The notes beneath the pieces were generated by a model. The model made no database searches and was not told where the DNA came from. It worked only from the letters and a program-made list of their open reading frames with translations. The translations under genes were made by a program, and so were the position numbers. Shown in pieces: positions 1 to 7,748 of a stretch of 26,033 bases of DNA (within the stretch, counting starts at the first letter, position 1; each line of letters starts with the position of its first letter). Source of the stretch: an uncultured Bacteroidota bacterium (GTDB lineage Bacteria > Bacteroidota > Bacteroidia > JADZBD01). The stretch lies in contig CALEYQ010000018.1 in the NCBI GenBank assembly GCA_937924855.1, positions 1 to 26,033 of the forward strand, written 5' to 3'.

Positions 1-1084
1 CAAGATTTAAGATGCCGGGAGATAAAATGTTTATGCTCAGCCAGTCGCTACCGGGATTTGGATAAACGGAAATATGGTTAACATCTTCCATTACCGGAAT
101 TGAACTCCGGCCGGTGGCAGTTTTTATCCGGTAAAATTGCTCCCATCCAATAATAAACCCAGTGTCAGGGTTTAAGAAATAAATATCCATGATCCCATCG
201 GGGTCAAAAAAGGAACTTGCTGTTTGGTATTGCCAGGAATTCCCCTCGTCGGTGGTTTTTGTAACAATATGGAGTCCCACGAAGTAACCTGTATCATTCC
301 CCGTAAAAAAAAAGGATTGCAGGTCGAGAATGGGGATGATTCCCGGAAGCAAAGTCCAGGTATTACCCTGGTCGGTGGTTTTGTAAACACCATTATTCTG
401 AAAGACGGAGATGCAATACCCAACACTGTCTGAAATGAAGCTGAATTTTTTGAAAAGAGATCCCGGACCTGAATATTGGATTGTCCAGCTGGCACCCCCA
501 TTGGTAGTTTTTAAAATGTTTTCATAAGCACAGGCAAATCCAATGCTGTCGTTGATAAAATGGACTGAAGTTATGGGATAAGTTAATCCGGTACTCAGGG
601 AAAACCAGGTGTTCCCTCCCGTAACGGTTTTGTAAACCAATCCCTGACGGCTACCAATGTAACCAATATCCGGACTGGGAAAACAAACGGATAAAAGTCC
701 GCGTGGAGTAATGGTGGTGGTCCAGGTATTTCCCAAATCCTCAGATTTTGCGATAATGCCAAAGTCTGGACCTATATGGTATTTTCCGCCCACGGCAATT
801 ATTTTGTTTGTATCTGCAAAGGTAATATCCCAAAAAGTTGCTGAATCCTGGCCAGGATTAAATACCGTGTCCCAATTTGTGCCGTTATTGATAGTTCTTA
901 AAATGCAGCTGTTAGGTGAAAAAAATTGTCCTGCGGCAAAACCGGTATTGAAATCACGAAATTCTACACAGTTAAGGTTGGGCAAGCCCGGAATTGACAT
1001 ACTATAGACGGTTTCCCATTGGGCCGGGATAAAGTTTGAATACATCAATAAATAAAAAACGATGCATAGTTTTTTAAAATCCAT
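1..1084 (-). CDS. Secreted Asp-box (BNR-like) repeat protein with T9SS sorting domain, 3' end cut by window edge
   Basis: I translated this reading frame directly: it runs open from an ATG at 1084 to the left edge, giving 361 codons without a stop. Residues 1-21 form a signal peptide ending near PAQ. The body has six Asp-box motifs (S/T-x-D/N-x-G-x-T/S-W) near residues 65-71, 114-121, 153-160, 193-200, 236-243 and 277-284, each preceded by a phrase such as DSIGFA or NDTGYF. This is the pattern of the YCF48/sialidase-like beta-propeller. At about residue 339 the sequence ISVYPNPGSDWLSI begins a type A T9SS C-terminal sorting domain, so roughly 60 residues are missing beyond the edge. The protein is expected to be exported by Sec, then crossed over the outer membrane by T9SS and either anchored or released. 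The ligand or enzymatic role is unknown; such propellers are often adhesive or structural. Other open frames inside it are shadows. Confidence 0.85.
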   Translation of the reverse strand, partial: MDFKKLCIVFYLLMYSNFIPAQWETVYSMSIPGLPNLNCVEFRDFNTGFAAGQFFSPNSCILRTINNGTNWDTVFNPGQDSATFWDITFADTNKIIAVGGKYHIGPDFGIIAKSEDLGNTWTTTITPRGLLSVCFPSPDIGYIGSRQGLVYKTVTGGNTWFSLSTGLTYPITSVHFINDSIGFACAYENILKTTNGGASWTIQYSGPGSLFKKFSFISDSVGYCISVFQNNGVYKTTDQGNTWTLLPGIIPILDLQSFFFTGNDTGYFVGLHIVTKTTDEGNSWQYQTASSFFDPDGIMDIYFLNPDTGFIIGWEQFYRIKTATGRSSIPVMEDVNHISVYPNPGSDWLSINILSPGILNL

Positions 1085-1262
1085 GGTTATTGAATTAAAA
1101 TACGGGGATTTAAAAAATCGTAACCTGTTTAGGTTTTGGGGATATTGAAATTCCGGAAAGGAATCTTTGCCGGATATTTCTAATACAATTATACGAAAAG
1201 TTTTTCAGGAAGTTTGGATTGGAGGGGGAAAATTTGTTTTGCCTGAAAAATGTTGATTATCA

Positions 1263-1358
1263 GGAGGCATCACCCGGTCGCTTCAAAACCCGGTAGCCGA
1301 GTCCACCTGCGGTGGATAAACTCCGTCGAGGCTACCGCTTTGGTCGAACAATGCCTCC
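1263..1358. repeat. REP-like palindromic repeat, copy 1, inside an 8-bp inverted repeat
   Basis: The core unit (about 1276-1337) has outer arms GGTAGCC (1292-1298) and GGCTACC (1330-1336), an inner GAGT/ACTC-type pairing and a fully complementary CCACC/GGTGG apical stem around TGC. The same unit occurs twice more in this window. In this copy the unit is also enclosed by a perfect 8-bp inverted repeat, GGAGGCAT (1263-1270) and ATGCCTCC (1351-1358), making a roughly 96-nt foldable block. It lies in the 300-bp gap between the end of the PD40/T9SS gene and the start of the Asp-box gene, so it could act in the transcript between two same-strand genes. No protein gene is visible in the gap. Confidence 0.75.
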
Positions 1359-1384
1359 CGGCGGCCTTCAATAATTAAAAAGCA

Positions 1385-2554
1385 CTATTCTTTAATAACC
1401 CGCGTTGTGTAAATACCGTTTACCTGATTCAGAGTAAGAAGGTAAACTCCGCCCGGTAAATTGGAAATATCCAGGTTGGTTTGATTGCTGAATTTTAAGA
1501 CCTCCTCACCCAGAACATTATAAACTGAAACCGTAAAAGGTGCCGAAGTTGTGGGAGGACGCAGGTTGAAGAAGCCCCTTGTGGGATTGGGGTAAACAGT
1601 AAAAACCCCAACAGAGACCGGGTCGGATATTCCGGAAGGCTGAATCCGGTAGCGCAAAAATATGCGATGTAAACCGCTGCTGTCCTTCTGATGGTAATAA
1701 ATTTTTTGCTTGTCGGTGGTCGGACTGGCAGCTTCGGGCACAAAACCGGGGTTTGAGTATATTACCATGGGGAGACTGAAGGTGTCGGCAATGCTATTTC
1801 TTACCGATACACAAATTTCAGTATTGATGGTGTTTTTTTGCAGACGGGTAAAGTAAATTTCCAATCCGTCTTTGGTTACCTGAGGAGCATAAATTATATA
1901 GTTGAGGGTGTCGTTTATATTGCTGAAAATGGCGTTTGAATTGGGAATTTTATTAAAGGTGGAGTCGTTTACTTTTTGTGCAATACCGAGTTTGGCTTCG
2001 CAGGGAACCCCCGGGCAGGTTGCGCCAGAAAAATCAAAAAAGGCATTACAGAAGTAAAGTTTATCACTCTGATAATTTATGGCAGCATCCATAATCATCC
2101 AGCCATAAGGGTAGGAAAAGGAATAAATATTAAAGCTGCCATATACCCGGGTAATGCCTGTTACATTGCCACCTGAATAAATTCCTCTATGAAGGTTCTC
2201 CATTTGGGCCGGGTAATTTCTGCCTGAGACCCAGAAAAAATTATTTAAGGAATCCAATGAAGCAACGGCGTCTAAGTGGTTGGGAGAGGGGTCGTAGGTG
2301 CCGTTAACCAAACCTGCAAAAGTAAATGTAGTATCGTTGATTCTTGTTGCATAATACAGGTTGGTGTTTCCTCCGGAGTTTAATGAATTAAAAAAAAGTG
2401 TGTTGCCATCCGGTGAAATGAAGGGCTCCATAGCGTCGAAGGTCAATCCGCTAATGGTAACTTTTTTTTCGGGTCCGAATACGGGATAAACCTGAGCGAA
2501 AACCATTTGGTTCACAGTTATCAGACAGGCAAGCAAAATACTGTTGTTTCTCAT
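1385..2554 (-). CDS. Secreted PD40-repeat beta-propeller protein with T9SS sorting domain
   Basis: The 389-residue protein starts with a signal peptide (residues 1-20, cleavage after VFA) and ends with a complete type A T9SS sorting domain. The domain starts at VYPNP (residue 320), includes NVLGEEV and LPGGVYLL, and ends in RVIKE. Between them are WD40-like PD40 blades, clearest at residues 40-70 (EPFISPDGNTLFF), around 222-236 (PQVTKDGLEIYF) and near 275-300. PD40 repeats resemble TolB propeller blades and usually support protein or glycan contacts rather than catalysis. The product is predicted to be exported by Sec and then T9SS to the cell surface or medium. A TAnnTTTG-type -7 box lies just upstream (2573-2580). 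The gene is flanked on both sides by the palindromic repeat. The family is clear from its motifs but the ligand is unknown. Confidence 0.88.
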   Translation of the reverse strand: MRNNSILLACLITVNQMVFAQVYPVFGPEKKVTISGLTFDAMEPFISPDGNTLFFNSLNSGGNTNLYYATRINDTTFTFAGLVNGTYDPSPNHLDAVASLDSLNNFFWVSGRNYPAQMENLHRGIYSGGNVTGITRVYGSFNIYSFSYPYGWMIMDAAINYQSDKLYFCNAFFDFSGATCPGVPCEAKLGIAQKVNDSTFNKIPNSNAIFSNINDTLNYIIYAPQVTKDGLEIYFTRLQKNTINTEICVSVRNSIADTFSLPMVIYSNPGFVPEAASPTTDKQKIYYHQKDSSGLHRIFLRYRIQPSGISDPVSVGVFTVYPNPTRGFFNLRPPTTSAPFTVSVYNVLGEEVLKFSNQTNLDISNLPGGVYLLTLNQVNGIYTTRVIKE

Positions 2555-2572
2555 TCAGGTTCTCAATTAATT

Positions 2573-2580
2573 CAAATATA
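2573..2580 (-). promoter_or_regulatory. Bacteroidota-type -7 promoter box for the PD40/T9SS gene
   Basis: On the minus strand the sequence reads TATATTTG, a perfect match to the Bacteroidota -7 consensus TAnnTTTG. It sits 19-26 bases upstream of the ATG at 2554, implying a leader of only about 12 bases. I see no convincing TTG-type -33 element at the usual spacing, so this is a motif match only. Confidence 0.45.
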
Positions 2581-2640
2581 AAAATAAACCCCAAAAAAGG
2601 GAAGGGGACGGGGATTGTTTGGCTTTATGAGATGATTTCC

Positions 2641-2702
2641 GGTCGCTTCGAATTTCAGTAGCCGAGTCCACCTTCGGCGGATAAACTCCGTCGAGGCTAC
2701 CG
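2641..2702. repeat. REP-like palindromic repeat, copy 2
   Basis: This is the same unit as at 1276-1337. It begins GGTCGCTTCGAA and has arms GTAGCC (2658-2663) and GGCTAC (2695-2700). The apical stem reads CCACC/GGCGG around TTC, which pairs on the minus-strand RNA as CCGCC with GGTGG through one G-U pair, whereas copy 1 has an A-U pair at that position. It lies in the divergent gap between the PD40/T9SS gene and the DinB gene and forms a head-to-tail pair with copy 3. Confidence 0.75.
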
Positions 2703-2715
2703 CCAGCAGGCTCAG

Positions 2716-2779
2716 TGACCGCACTTCGAAACCCGGTAGCCGAGTCCACCTTCGGCGGATAAACTCCGTCGAAACCACC
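2716..2779. repeat. REP-like palindromic repeat, copy 3, right arm decayed
   Basis: The third copy lies 78 bp from copy 2 in the same orientation. Left arm GGTAGCC (2735-2741), the apical stem and the stretch through CTCCGTCGA match copy 2, but the right arm reads AACCACC instead of GGCTACC, so the outer stem is mostly lost. Short open frames across copies 2 and 3 arise from the repeat itself and are not genes. Confidence 0.72.
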
Positions 2780-2832
2780 GTTTCCCTCCTCCCTCCAAAT
2801 TTCATATCTTAGTAAACCTAAGCCCTTGCACT

Positions 2833-3378
2833 ATGTCTGAACCCAAAACCGACCTGAAAACAATACACAATATTGCCCACCGGCTTTCCTTCGCAGAAGG
2901 CGGATCGGGAAAAGTGCTGATCGAACTCCTGCGAACCGCCGGGCCCGAAGAAATTTCCTTCCGCCCTGGAGAAAAAGCATGGAACATCCACGAAATCGCC
3001 TGCCATCTCCTCGATGAGGAAATCCTCGACTTCCGTACCCGCTTCTTTTCCGTGCTGGAAAATCCAGATAAAGAACCTCCCTCCATCGACCCCGGAGGAT
3101 GGGTGGAGAAACATAATTACGCCGGTAAGAATTATAAAGATGTTGTAAACGCCTTCGCCCTCGAAAGGGAAAAAAGCATCGCTATGCTTACCGCCATCCA
3201 AAAACCCGGGCTCAATAATGCATGGACCCATCCCAAATTCGGCCCCCTCAGCGCCCGCATGTTCCTAAACAACTGGCTGGCCCACGATTTCCTACACATT
3301 CGACAGATTTTAAAAAACAAATACTTCTTTCTTCAGTCAACATCCGGAGTTACTTTACAATACGCCGGCGACTGGTAA
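2833..3378 (+). CDS. DinB family protein (putative metal-dependent, YfiT-like)
   Basis: The 181-residue protein matches the DinB/YfiT four-helix-bundle superfamily in length and motifs. WNIHEIACHLLDEE (residues 50-63) and the C-terminal HDFLHIRQI (151-159) supply the conserved histidines H58, H151 and H155, which bind a divalent metal in characterised members. The RPGEKAW segment just before the first histidine motif is also typical. There is no signal peptide, so it should be cytoplasmic. Members include thiol-dependent S-transferases and hydrolases, and many have no known substrate; the neighbours, all secreted T9SS proteins, give no hint. The ATG at 2833 is preceded by AT-rich sequence with a possible TATCTTAG -7-like box. 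The next gene starts 13 bp downstream on the same strand and could be co-transcribed. Confidence 0.85.
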   Translation: MSEPKTDLKTIHNIAHRLSFAEGGSGKVLIELLRTAGPEEISFRPGEKAWNIHEIACHLLDEEILDFRTRFFSVLENPDKEPPSIDPGGWVEKHNYAGKNYKDVVNAFALEREKSIAMLTAIQKPGLNNAWTHPKFGPLSARMFLNNWLAHDFLHIRQILKNKYFFLQSTSGVTLQYAGDW

Positions 3379-3391
3379 TTTTTTTTTTAAT

Positions 3392-4576
3392 ATGAAAAAA
3401 AACTCGTTGCTCCTTTTCGCCGTTTTTTCGACTATTGTTTCCGCTGCACAACCCACAGGACTCTGGTTCGATGGAGCCGATCTGTATCTGGCTACGGTTA
3501 ATCCGCTGACGGGCGTCAAAACCAATATTGCACAGGTTCCACTCGTAACCGGCATCGTTTCTCCAACCTTTACCAAAAACAATAACCTGGGTACTTATAT
3601 TTTCCGGGGCGTGGATAATTCCAATACCTATTACTTAACCGAACTTGACTTTACCAGCGGACAGGTTGTCAACATGCCGCTGATGCCCGATAATGTCCGA
3701 GAACTGCAATACTATTGCGCCGATTCCATGATCTACGGTATATGGGATGATGGCATGGTGGAGAATTTTGTACGCCTCGATCCTGTCACCGGTATGAAAA
3801 CCACCATTGCTTCCCTGCCCACCGTATCGGCCTATGTGGGGGAAAGTTCTTTTATTGATCCGGTAAATGGCATTTATTATCTGGGTGTGCTCGACAATAC
3901 AAGCACCTACCGCTTTTTAGGAATTCAGATTTCAAACGGAACGGTAGTAAGCAATCCCGTTTTTGCCAATCCGAACATTACAGGATTGGAATACCGCTGT
4001 GCCGACAGCACGGTGTATGGTATCTGGTGGGATGGGAATGCCCTTCAATACATTAAGTTTAATCCGGTTACTGCTACGCGAACTAATATTGCAACGGTCC
4101 CCGGTATTTTTGCCATTTCCATAGGTTCCCAAAGTCTGAGCAATAATGGAAACCTGTATTACTTTACGGGCATCGATCAAAGTTCTTCGCTCAGACTGTA
4201 TGAATTGAATGCGCTTACGGGAGCGCTATTAAACTCCCCTTATATGGCTGAAACGGTGAATGGCATTATGCTCGATTACGGCTGTTGTCAGCCCCCGCCT
4301 TCGGGATTGAATCCGGATCCGACCGTATTGAGTTTTACGATTTTCCCTCAACCGGCACTTGACCTGATTAAAATTTCAGGCGATTTTCTGAACGAGAATG
4401 CAGCGTGGAAAATTATGGATGTAAAGGGCAGTAAACTGATGTCCGGTTCCCACCGTGAAAAAAATGCAAATTACTTCGAGCTTGATATTTCGGGTTTGAA
4501 CCCCGGGATTTATTTTTTGGGCATAAGCCGTCCAAACGGACAAAGCGGACAATCAAAATTCATTGTAGTGAGGTAG
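3392..4576 (+). CDS. Secreted repeat protein with T9SS C-terminal domain
   Basis: The 394-residue protein has a signal peptide (residues 1-19, lysine-rich start, cleavage near VSAAQ). Three related units follow at about 29-109, 110-203 and 204-299. Units 2 and 3 start with CADSxxYGIWxDG, and all three share a phrase like NPxTGxKTNIAxVP followed about 25 residues later by a YY(L/F)xGxDNSxxYxL-type strand, which suggests a beta-propeller. A Pro-rich linker (QPPPSGLNPDP) leads to a T9SS sorting domain from about 316 to 394. Its first motif is FPQPALDLIKI rather than the usual YPNPxxxxLxI, but the later SGLNPGIYFL and final FIVVR motifs are standard. It is predicted to be a surface or secreted protein of unknown ligand. 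Its stop codon is 2 bp from the stop codon of the convergent desaturase gene. Confidence 0.82.
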   Translation: MKKNSLLLFAVFSTIVSAAQPTGLWFDGADLYLATVNPLTGVKTNIAQVPLVTGIVSPTFTKNNNLGTYIFRGVDNSNTYYLTELDFTSGQVVNMPLMPDNVRELQYYCADSMIYGIWDDGMVENFVRLDPVTGMKTTIASLPTVSAYVGESSFIDPVNGIYYLGVLDNTSTYRFLGIQISNGTVVSNPVFANPNITGLEYRCADSTVYGIWWDGNALQYIKFNPVTATRTNIATVPGIFAISIGSQSLSNNGNLYYFTGIDQSSSLRLYELNALTGALLNSPYMAETVNGIMLDYGCCQPPPSGLNPDPTVLSFTIFPQPALDLIKISGDFLNENAAWKIMDVKGSKLMSGSHREKNANYFELDISGLNPGIYFLGISRPNGQSGQSKFIVVR

Positions 4577-4578
4577 TC

Positions 4579-5697
4579 TCAGGCAAGAGCCTCTTCAATG
4601 GCATGGGAAGCACCAAACCTTTTCAGGGTGGCTACATGCGATTTCAGGGCCCCACCGAATGTTCTGTTTTCAAGGTAAGGAACCCCAAACTCAGCGCAGG
4701 TGGATTTTACAATGTCGGACACCTGGGGATAATGCACATGACAAATATTTGGGAAGAGGTGATGTTCCACCTGATAGTTTAATCCGCCCAGATACCAGGT
4801 CAGAAATTTATTTTTGGTGGCAAAATTCACCGTGGTGTTAAGTTGGTGAATGGCCCAGTTGTTTTCGATGGTATTGTTTTCGTCGGGCAGGGGATGTGTG
4901 GTACCTTCCACGGTATGCGCTAACTGAAAAATAACGGTGAGTATGAGTCCGGCGGTGAAATGCATTAACAGAAAACCGGCAAACCAGGCTCCTGCCGGAG
5001 CATTGAAGATTACCAGGGGCATGAATAAAAACAAAAAGATGTAAAAGGCTTTGGCCATAAGAATTTTCAGAAAAATTACCGTCAGCTCTGTTTTGGTGTG
5101 CTTGCTTCCATAACCTTCACGAAGGTAGCGCTGAAACTGAAAAAAATCTTTTAGAAAAACCCAATACAGAGTGGTAATGCAATAAAAAGCAAAGGCGTAA
5201 ATGAACTGCAGCTTATGATACCATTTGGTGGGAGTGTGAGGTGAAAAGCGCAAAATCAATTTATCGTCGATGTCATCATCCTTATGGGTAATGTTGGTAT
5301 AGGTATGGTGCAGGAGGTTGTGTTGTATTTTCCAGTTAAACATTGAGCCTCCCAACAGATTCAGGGTGCTGCCCAGGATAAAATTGGTACGGTGGTTTTT
5401 GGAGTAGGCACCGTGATTGGCATCGTGCATAACGCTCATGCCCACGCCAGCAACGGCAAAGCCCATGAGCAGCCAAAGCGAGAAATAGGCCAGGGGTGGC
5501 ATGGGAACCAGCATCAGAACGGGAATGGGCAGAAGATATAGTGAAAGCAGCACAACCGTTTTGATGTGCATAGTGGCATTGGAATTCCTGGAAATACCAT
5601 TTTCCTTAAAATAACCGTCAACCCGCTGACGAAGGGTGGAAAAAAACTTCCTTGCGTCGGGGCTCTGATCAACAAACCGAATGTCGGTGGGACTCAT
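4579..5697 (-). CDS. Membrane fatty-acid desaturase, front-end-like (QxxHH) acyl desaturase
   Basis: The 372-residue integral membrane di-iron enzyme introduces a double bond into an acyl chain using oxygen and an electron donor. All three histidine boxes are present: H91-D-A-N-H95, H126-N-L-L-H130-H131, and Q309-V-E-H312-H313, where glutamine replaces the first histidine as in front-end (delta-5/6/8-type) desaturases. An additional H261 lies at the end of a membrane segment. Hydrophobic segments fall near residues 47-90, 165-185, 209-233 and 238-260. There is no N-terminal cytochrome b5 domain, so electrons must come from a separate carrier. Bacterial relatives are annotated as acyl-CoA or linoleoyl-CoA desaturases, but regiochemistry cannot be predicted. 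The gene is preceded by a perfect -7-like box, which suggests its own promoter. Confidence 0.9.
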   Translation of the reverse strand: MSPTDIRFVDQSPDARKFFSTLRQRVDGYFKENGISRNSNATMHIKTVVLLSLYLLPIPVLMLVPMPPLAYFSLWLLMGFAVAGVGMSVMHDANHGAYSKNHRTNFILGSTLNLLGGSMFNWKIQHNLLHHTYTNITHKDDDIDDKLILRFSPHTPTKWYHKLQFIYAFAFYCITTLYWVFLKDFFQFQRYLREGYGSKHTKTELTVIFLKILMAKAFYIFLFLFMPLVIFNAPAGAWFAGFLLMHFTAGLILTVIFQLAHTVEGTTHPLPDENNTIENNWAIHQLNTTVNFATKNKFLTWYLGGLNYQVEHHLFPNICHVHYPQVSDIVKSTCAEFGVPYLENRTFGGALKSHVATLKRFGASHAIEEALA

Positions 5698-5745
5698 ATC
5701 ATTAAATGGTTTTGGGGAGATTCAGGGGTCCAGTGTAATCGTGTG

Positions 5746-5753
5746 CAAATATA
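5746..5753 (-). promoter_or_regulatory. Bacteroidota-type -7 box for the desaturase gene
   Basis: The minus strand reads TATATTTG, identical to the box at 2573-2580 and a perfect TAnnTTTG match, 49-56 bases upstream of the desaturase ATG. It sits in the 69-bp gap after the NlpC/P60 gene. No clear -33 TTG is visible at normal spacing. Confidence 0.45.
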
Positions 5754-5766
5754 CGGTTAATATGGC

Positions 5767-6540
5767 TTAGATTATCTTTTTTATAATCCTAAGATGGTGG
5801 GAATAAGACCGTTCCATTTCATTATAAATGCCCTGGTGGTCGAGTTTATCTATCCTTACGCTTCCGCTGGCATGTATTATCCTGTTGTTTTTCAGGATGA
5901 TACCTACATGTGATATTTTGCCTTCCTTGTTGTTGAAAAAGGCCAGATCGCCCTCTGCGGCCTCTTCTGGAAAACTTAAAGCCTGTCCTTCCTCGGCTTG
6001 TTGCCAGGCATCGCGGGGAAGCCGGTATCCGCAAAGAAAATACACCATCTGAACGAAACCGGAGCAGTCGATGCCGAAGGGTGATTTCCCTCCCCATAAA
6101 TAAGGGGCTCCCAGATAATGATAGGCCATGACCCGGATGTTTTCAGGTCGCTTTATTTTCGGATTCAGGGTCATGCCCGCATAGCTGAAGATTTTGGGGC
6201 CGGCCATAAAGCTAGTGGCACCTATGCCGGGCAGGGAGCTTCCGAGCAAAACCGGAAAATCATCTCTTTCGTTTTTATCGGAAATCTTTCCAACAAGCTC
6301 TGCGGTGAGCAGGAAATCTTTGCTAACCAGGGAACGGTATTCGGGTTCGGGAAGAAAATAAATCTGGTTACGGCTTACCCAGCCTTCGTATTTATCATAG
6401 TTCAGGCGGACGAGGCAAAAATCATTTTTGGTTTCCAGCACTTCCATCAATTCTCCGAAAAGGACCTGGGTGGTCATTTCAGATTTTGAAGAAGGTTCCT
6501 TCCTCACGGCAATCAGGGAGAGAAGGCAGATTCCGAACAT
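5767..6540 (-). CDS. C40-family NlpC/P60 peptidase with N-terminal SH3-like domain
   Basis: The 257-residue protein has an N-terminal SH3b-like domain (about residues 8-62, with MTTQVLFGE, GWVS and RNQIYFL) and a C-terminal NlpC/P60 papain-like domain. The catalytic residues are Cys159 in GIDCSGFVQ, His211 in KISHVGI and a polar third residue, His223, in RIIHASGS. Characterised relatives cleave the gamma-D-glutamyl bond to diamino acid in cell-wall peptides. There is no signal peptide: the start MFGICLLSLIAVRKEP is a beta strand of the SH3 fold rather than a hydrophobic leader. A cytoplasmic role in recycling imported muropeptides is therefore more likely than wall cleavage; this is inference. 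The start is 4 bp after the thiolase stop codon, indicating co-transcription and perhaps translational coupling. Confidence 0.87.
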   Translation of the reverse strand: MFGICLLSLIAVRKEPSSKSEMTTQVLFGELMEVLETKNDFCLVRLNYDKYEGWVSRNQIYFLPEPEYRSLVSKDFLLTAELVGKISDKNERDDFPVLLGSSLPGIGATSFMAGPKIFSYAGMTLNPKIKRPENIRVMAYHYLGAPYLWGGKSPFGIDCSGFVQMVYFLCGYRLPRDAWQQAEEGQALSFPEEAAEGDLAFFNNKEGKISHVGIILKNNRIIHASGSVRIDKLDHQGIYNEMERSYSHHLRIIKKII

Positions 6541-6544
6541 GTTT

Positions 6545-7723
6545 TTATGATTTAATGATCATGGCACTGGCTCCTCCGCCACCGTTGCAAATGGCAGCAC
6601 CGCCGTACTTTCCGGTTTTTGTTTTCATCAGGTGAACCAGAGTAACCAGAATTCTGGCTCCGGAACAACCCAGGGGATGTCCGAGTGAAACGGCGCCTCC
6701 GTTTACATTTACTTTGGAGGGATCGAGTTTCATTTTTTGTATGTTGGCCAATCCAACTACCGAAAAAGCTTCGTTCAGTTCCACATATTCCAGGTCGCTC
6801 ATTTTTATTCCTGCTTTTTCTACAGCTTTAGGCAGAGCGAGGGAAGGAGTGGTTGTGAACCATTCAGGCGCCTGCTCGGCATCGGCGTAGCTGACAATCC
6901 GGGCCATGGGTTTCAGTCCCAGCTTTTCCATTTTTTCCTTACTCATGAGAACCAGGGCTGCGGCGCCGTCGTTCATGGTGGACGCATTGGCGGCAGTCAC
7001 CGATCCGTCTTTGCTGAAAACGGGTTTTAACTCGGGGATCTTATCGAATTTTACATTTTTATATTCTTCGTCTTCCGCGAAGGCAATGGGATCGCCTTTT
7101 TTCTGGGGAATCATTACGGGCACTACTTCGTCTTTGAACTTACCGGCTTTCCAGGCTTCGGCGGAACGCTGATAGCTCTGAATGGCAAATTTATCCTGCT
7201 CTTCCCGTGAAATGTTACATTCTTTTCCGCAAAGGTCTGCCGCAACGCCCATGGCGTAATTGTGGTACACATCGGTAAGTCCGTCCTTGGCCAGTCCGTC
7301 AACGGCAGCGGAATTGCCGTATTTATTTCCCCAACGCATGGTTTCTAGGTAGAAGGGAACACGGCTCATGCTTTCCATTCCTCCGGCCACCACCACATCG
7401 GCATCGCCAAGCAAAATAGATTGAGCGGCCTGCATCACGGCTTTCATACCCGAAGCGCATACTTTATTTACCGTTGTGCAAGGCACACTGTCGGGAATTC
7501 CGGCAAAGCGTGCGGCCTGGCGTGCCGGTGCCTGTCCGAGACCGGCCTGCAATACACAGCCCATCAGCACTTCGTTTACCTCTTTGGCATCGAGCTTTAT
7601 TTTTTCAAGGGCTCCTTTGATGGCAGCGGCTCCCAGTTGGGTGGCTGAAAAACCCGATAACGACCCGCCGAAACTTCCCATGGGTGTTCTCACCGCAGCT
7701 ACGATATATACTTCTTTGCTCAT
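6545..7723 (-). CDS. Acetyl-CoA C-acetyltransferase (thiolase II family)
   Basis: The 392-residue protein has full thiolase length and active-site residues: nucleophile Cys89 in NKVCASGMK, His349 in SLGHPLGCSGAR and the second cysteine Cys379 in CNGGGGAS. GGMESMS and NEAFSV, also conserved in thiolases, are present. It would condense two acetyl-CoA to acetoacetyl-CoA or run the reverse cleavage, in the cytoplasm. With no neighbouring beta-oxidation genes or butyryl-CoA genes, a biosynthetic acetyl-CoA acetyltransferase is the best call, but a 3-ketoacyl-CoA thiolase of broader chain length cannot be excluded. It leads a two-gene unit with the NlpC/P60 peptidase and has a plausible promoter at 7749-7779. 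Confidence 0.93.
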   Translation of the reverse strand: MSKEVYIVAAVRTPMGSFGGSLSGFSATQLGAAAIKGALEKIKLDAKEVNEVLMGCVLQAGLGQAPARQAARFAGIPDSVPCTTVNKVCASGMKAVMQAAQSILLGDADVVVAGGMESMSRVPFYLETMRWGNKYGNSAAVDGLAKDGLTDVYHNYAMGVAADLCGKECNISREEQDKFAIQSYQRSAEAWKAGKFKDEVVPVMIPQKKGDPIAFAEDEEYKNVKFDKIPELKPVFSKDGSVTAANASTMNDGAAALVLMSKEKMEKLGLKPMARIVSYADAEQAPEWFTTTPSLALPKAVEKAGIKMSDLEYVELNEAFSVVGLANIQKMKLDPSKVNVNGGAVSLGHPLGCSGARILVTLVHLMKTKTGKYGGAAICNGGGGASAMIIKS

Positions 7724-7748
7724 AATACTTGTTGTTTCTGAAAGATAT

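Noticed and set aside
172..501. Minus-strand 109-residue open frame near the left edge
   Set aside because: It is out of phase with the Asp-box gene that I translated through this region; its repeated KPPTRxIPG phrase is the Asp-box DNA read in the wrong frame.
2641..2779. Possible CRISPR array from the two tandem repeat copies
   Set aside because: Only two copies with a decayed second arm, a third copy 1.3 kb away in another gap, and no cas genes.
2567..2805. Two overlapping minus-strand open frames upstream of the PD40/T9SS gene
   Set aside because: They cover the palindromic repeat copies; their arginine-rich repeating peptide is simply the repeat translated.
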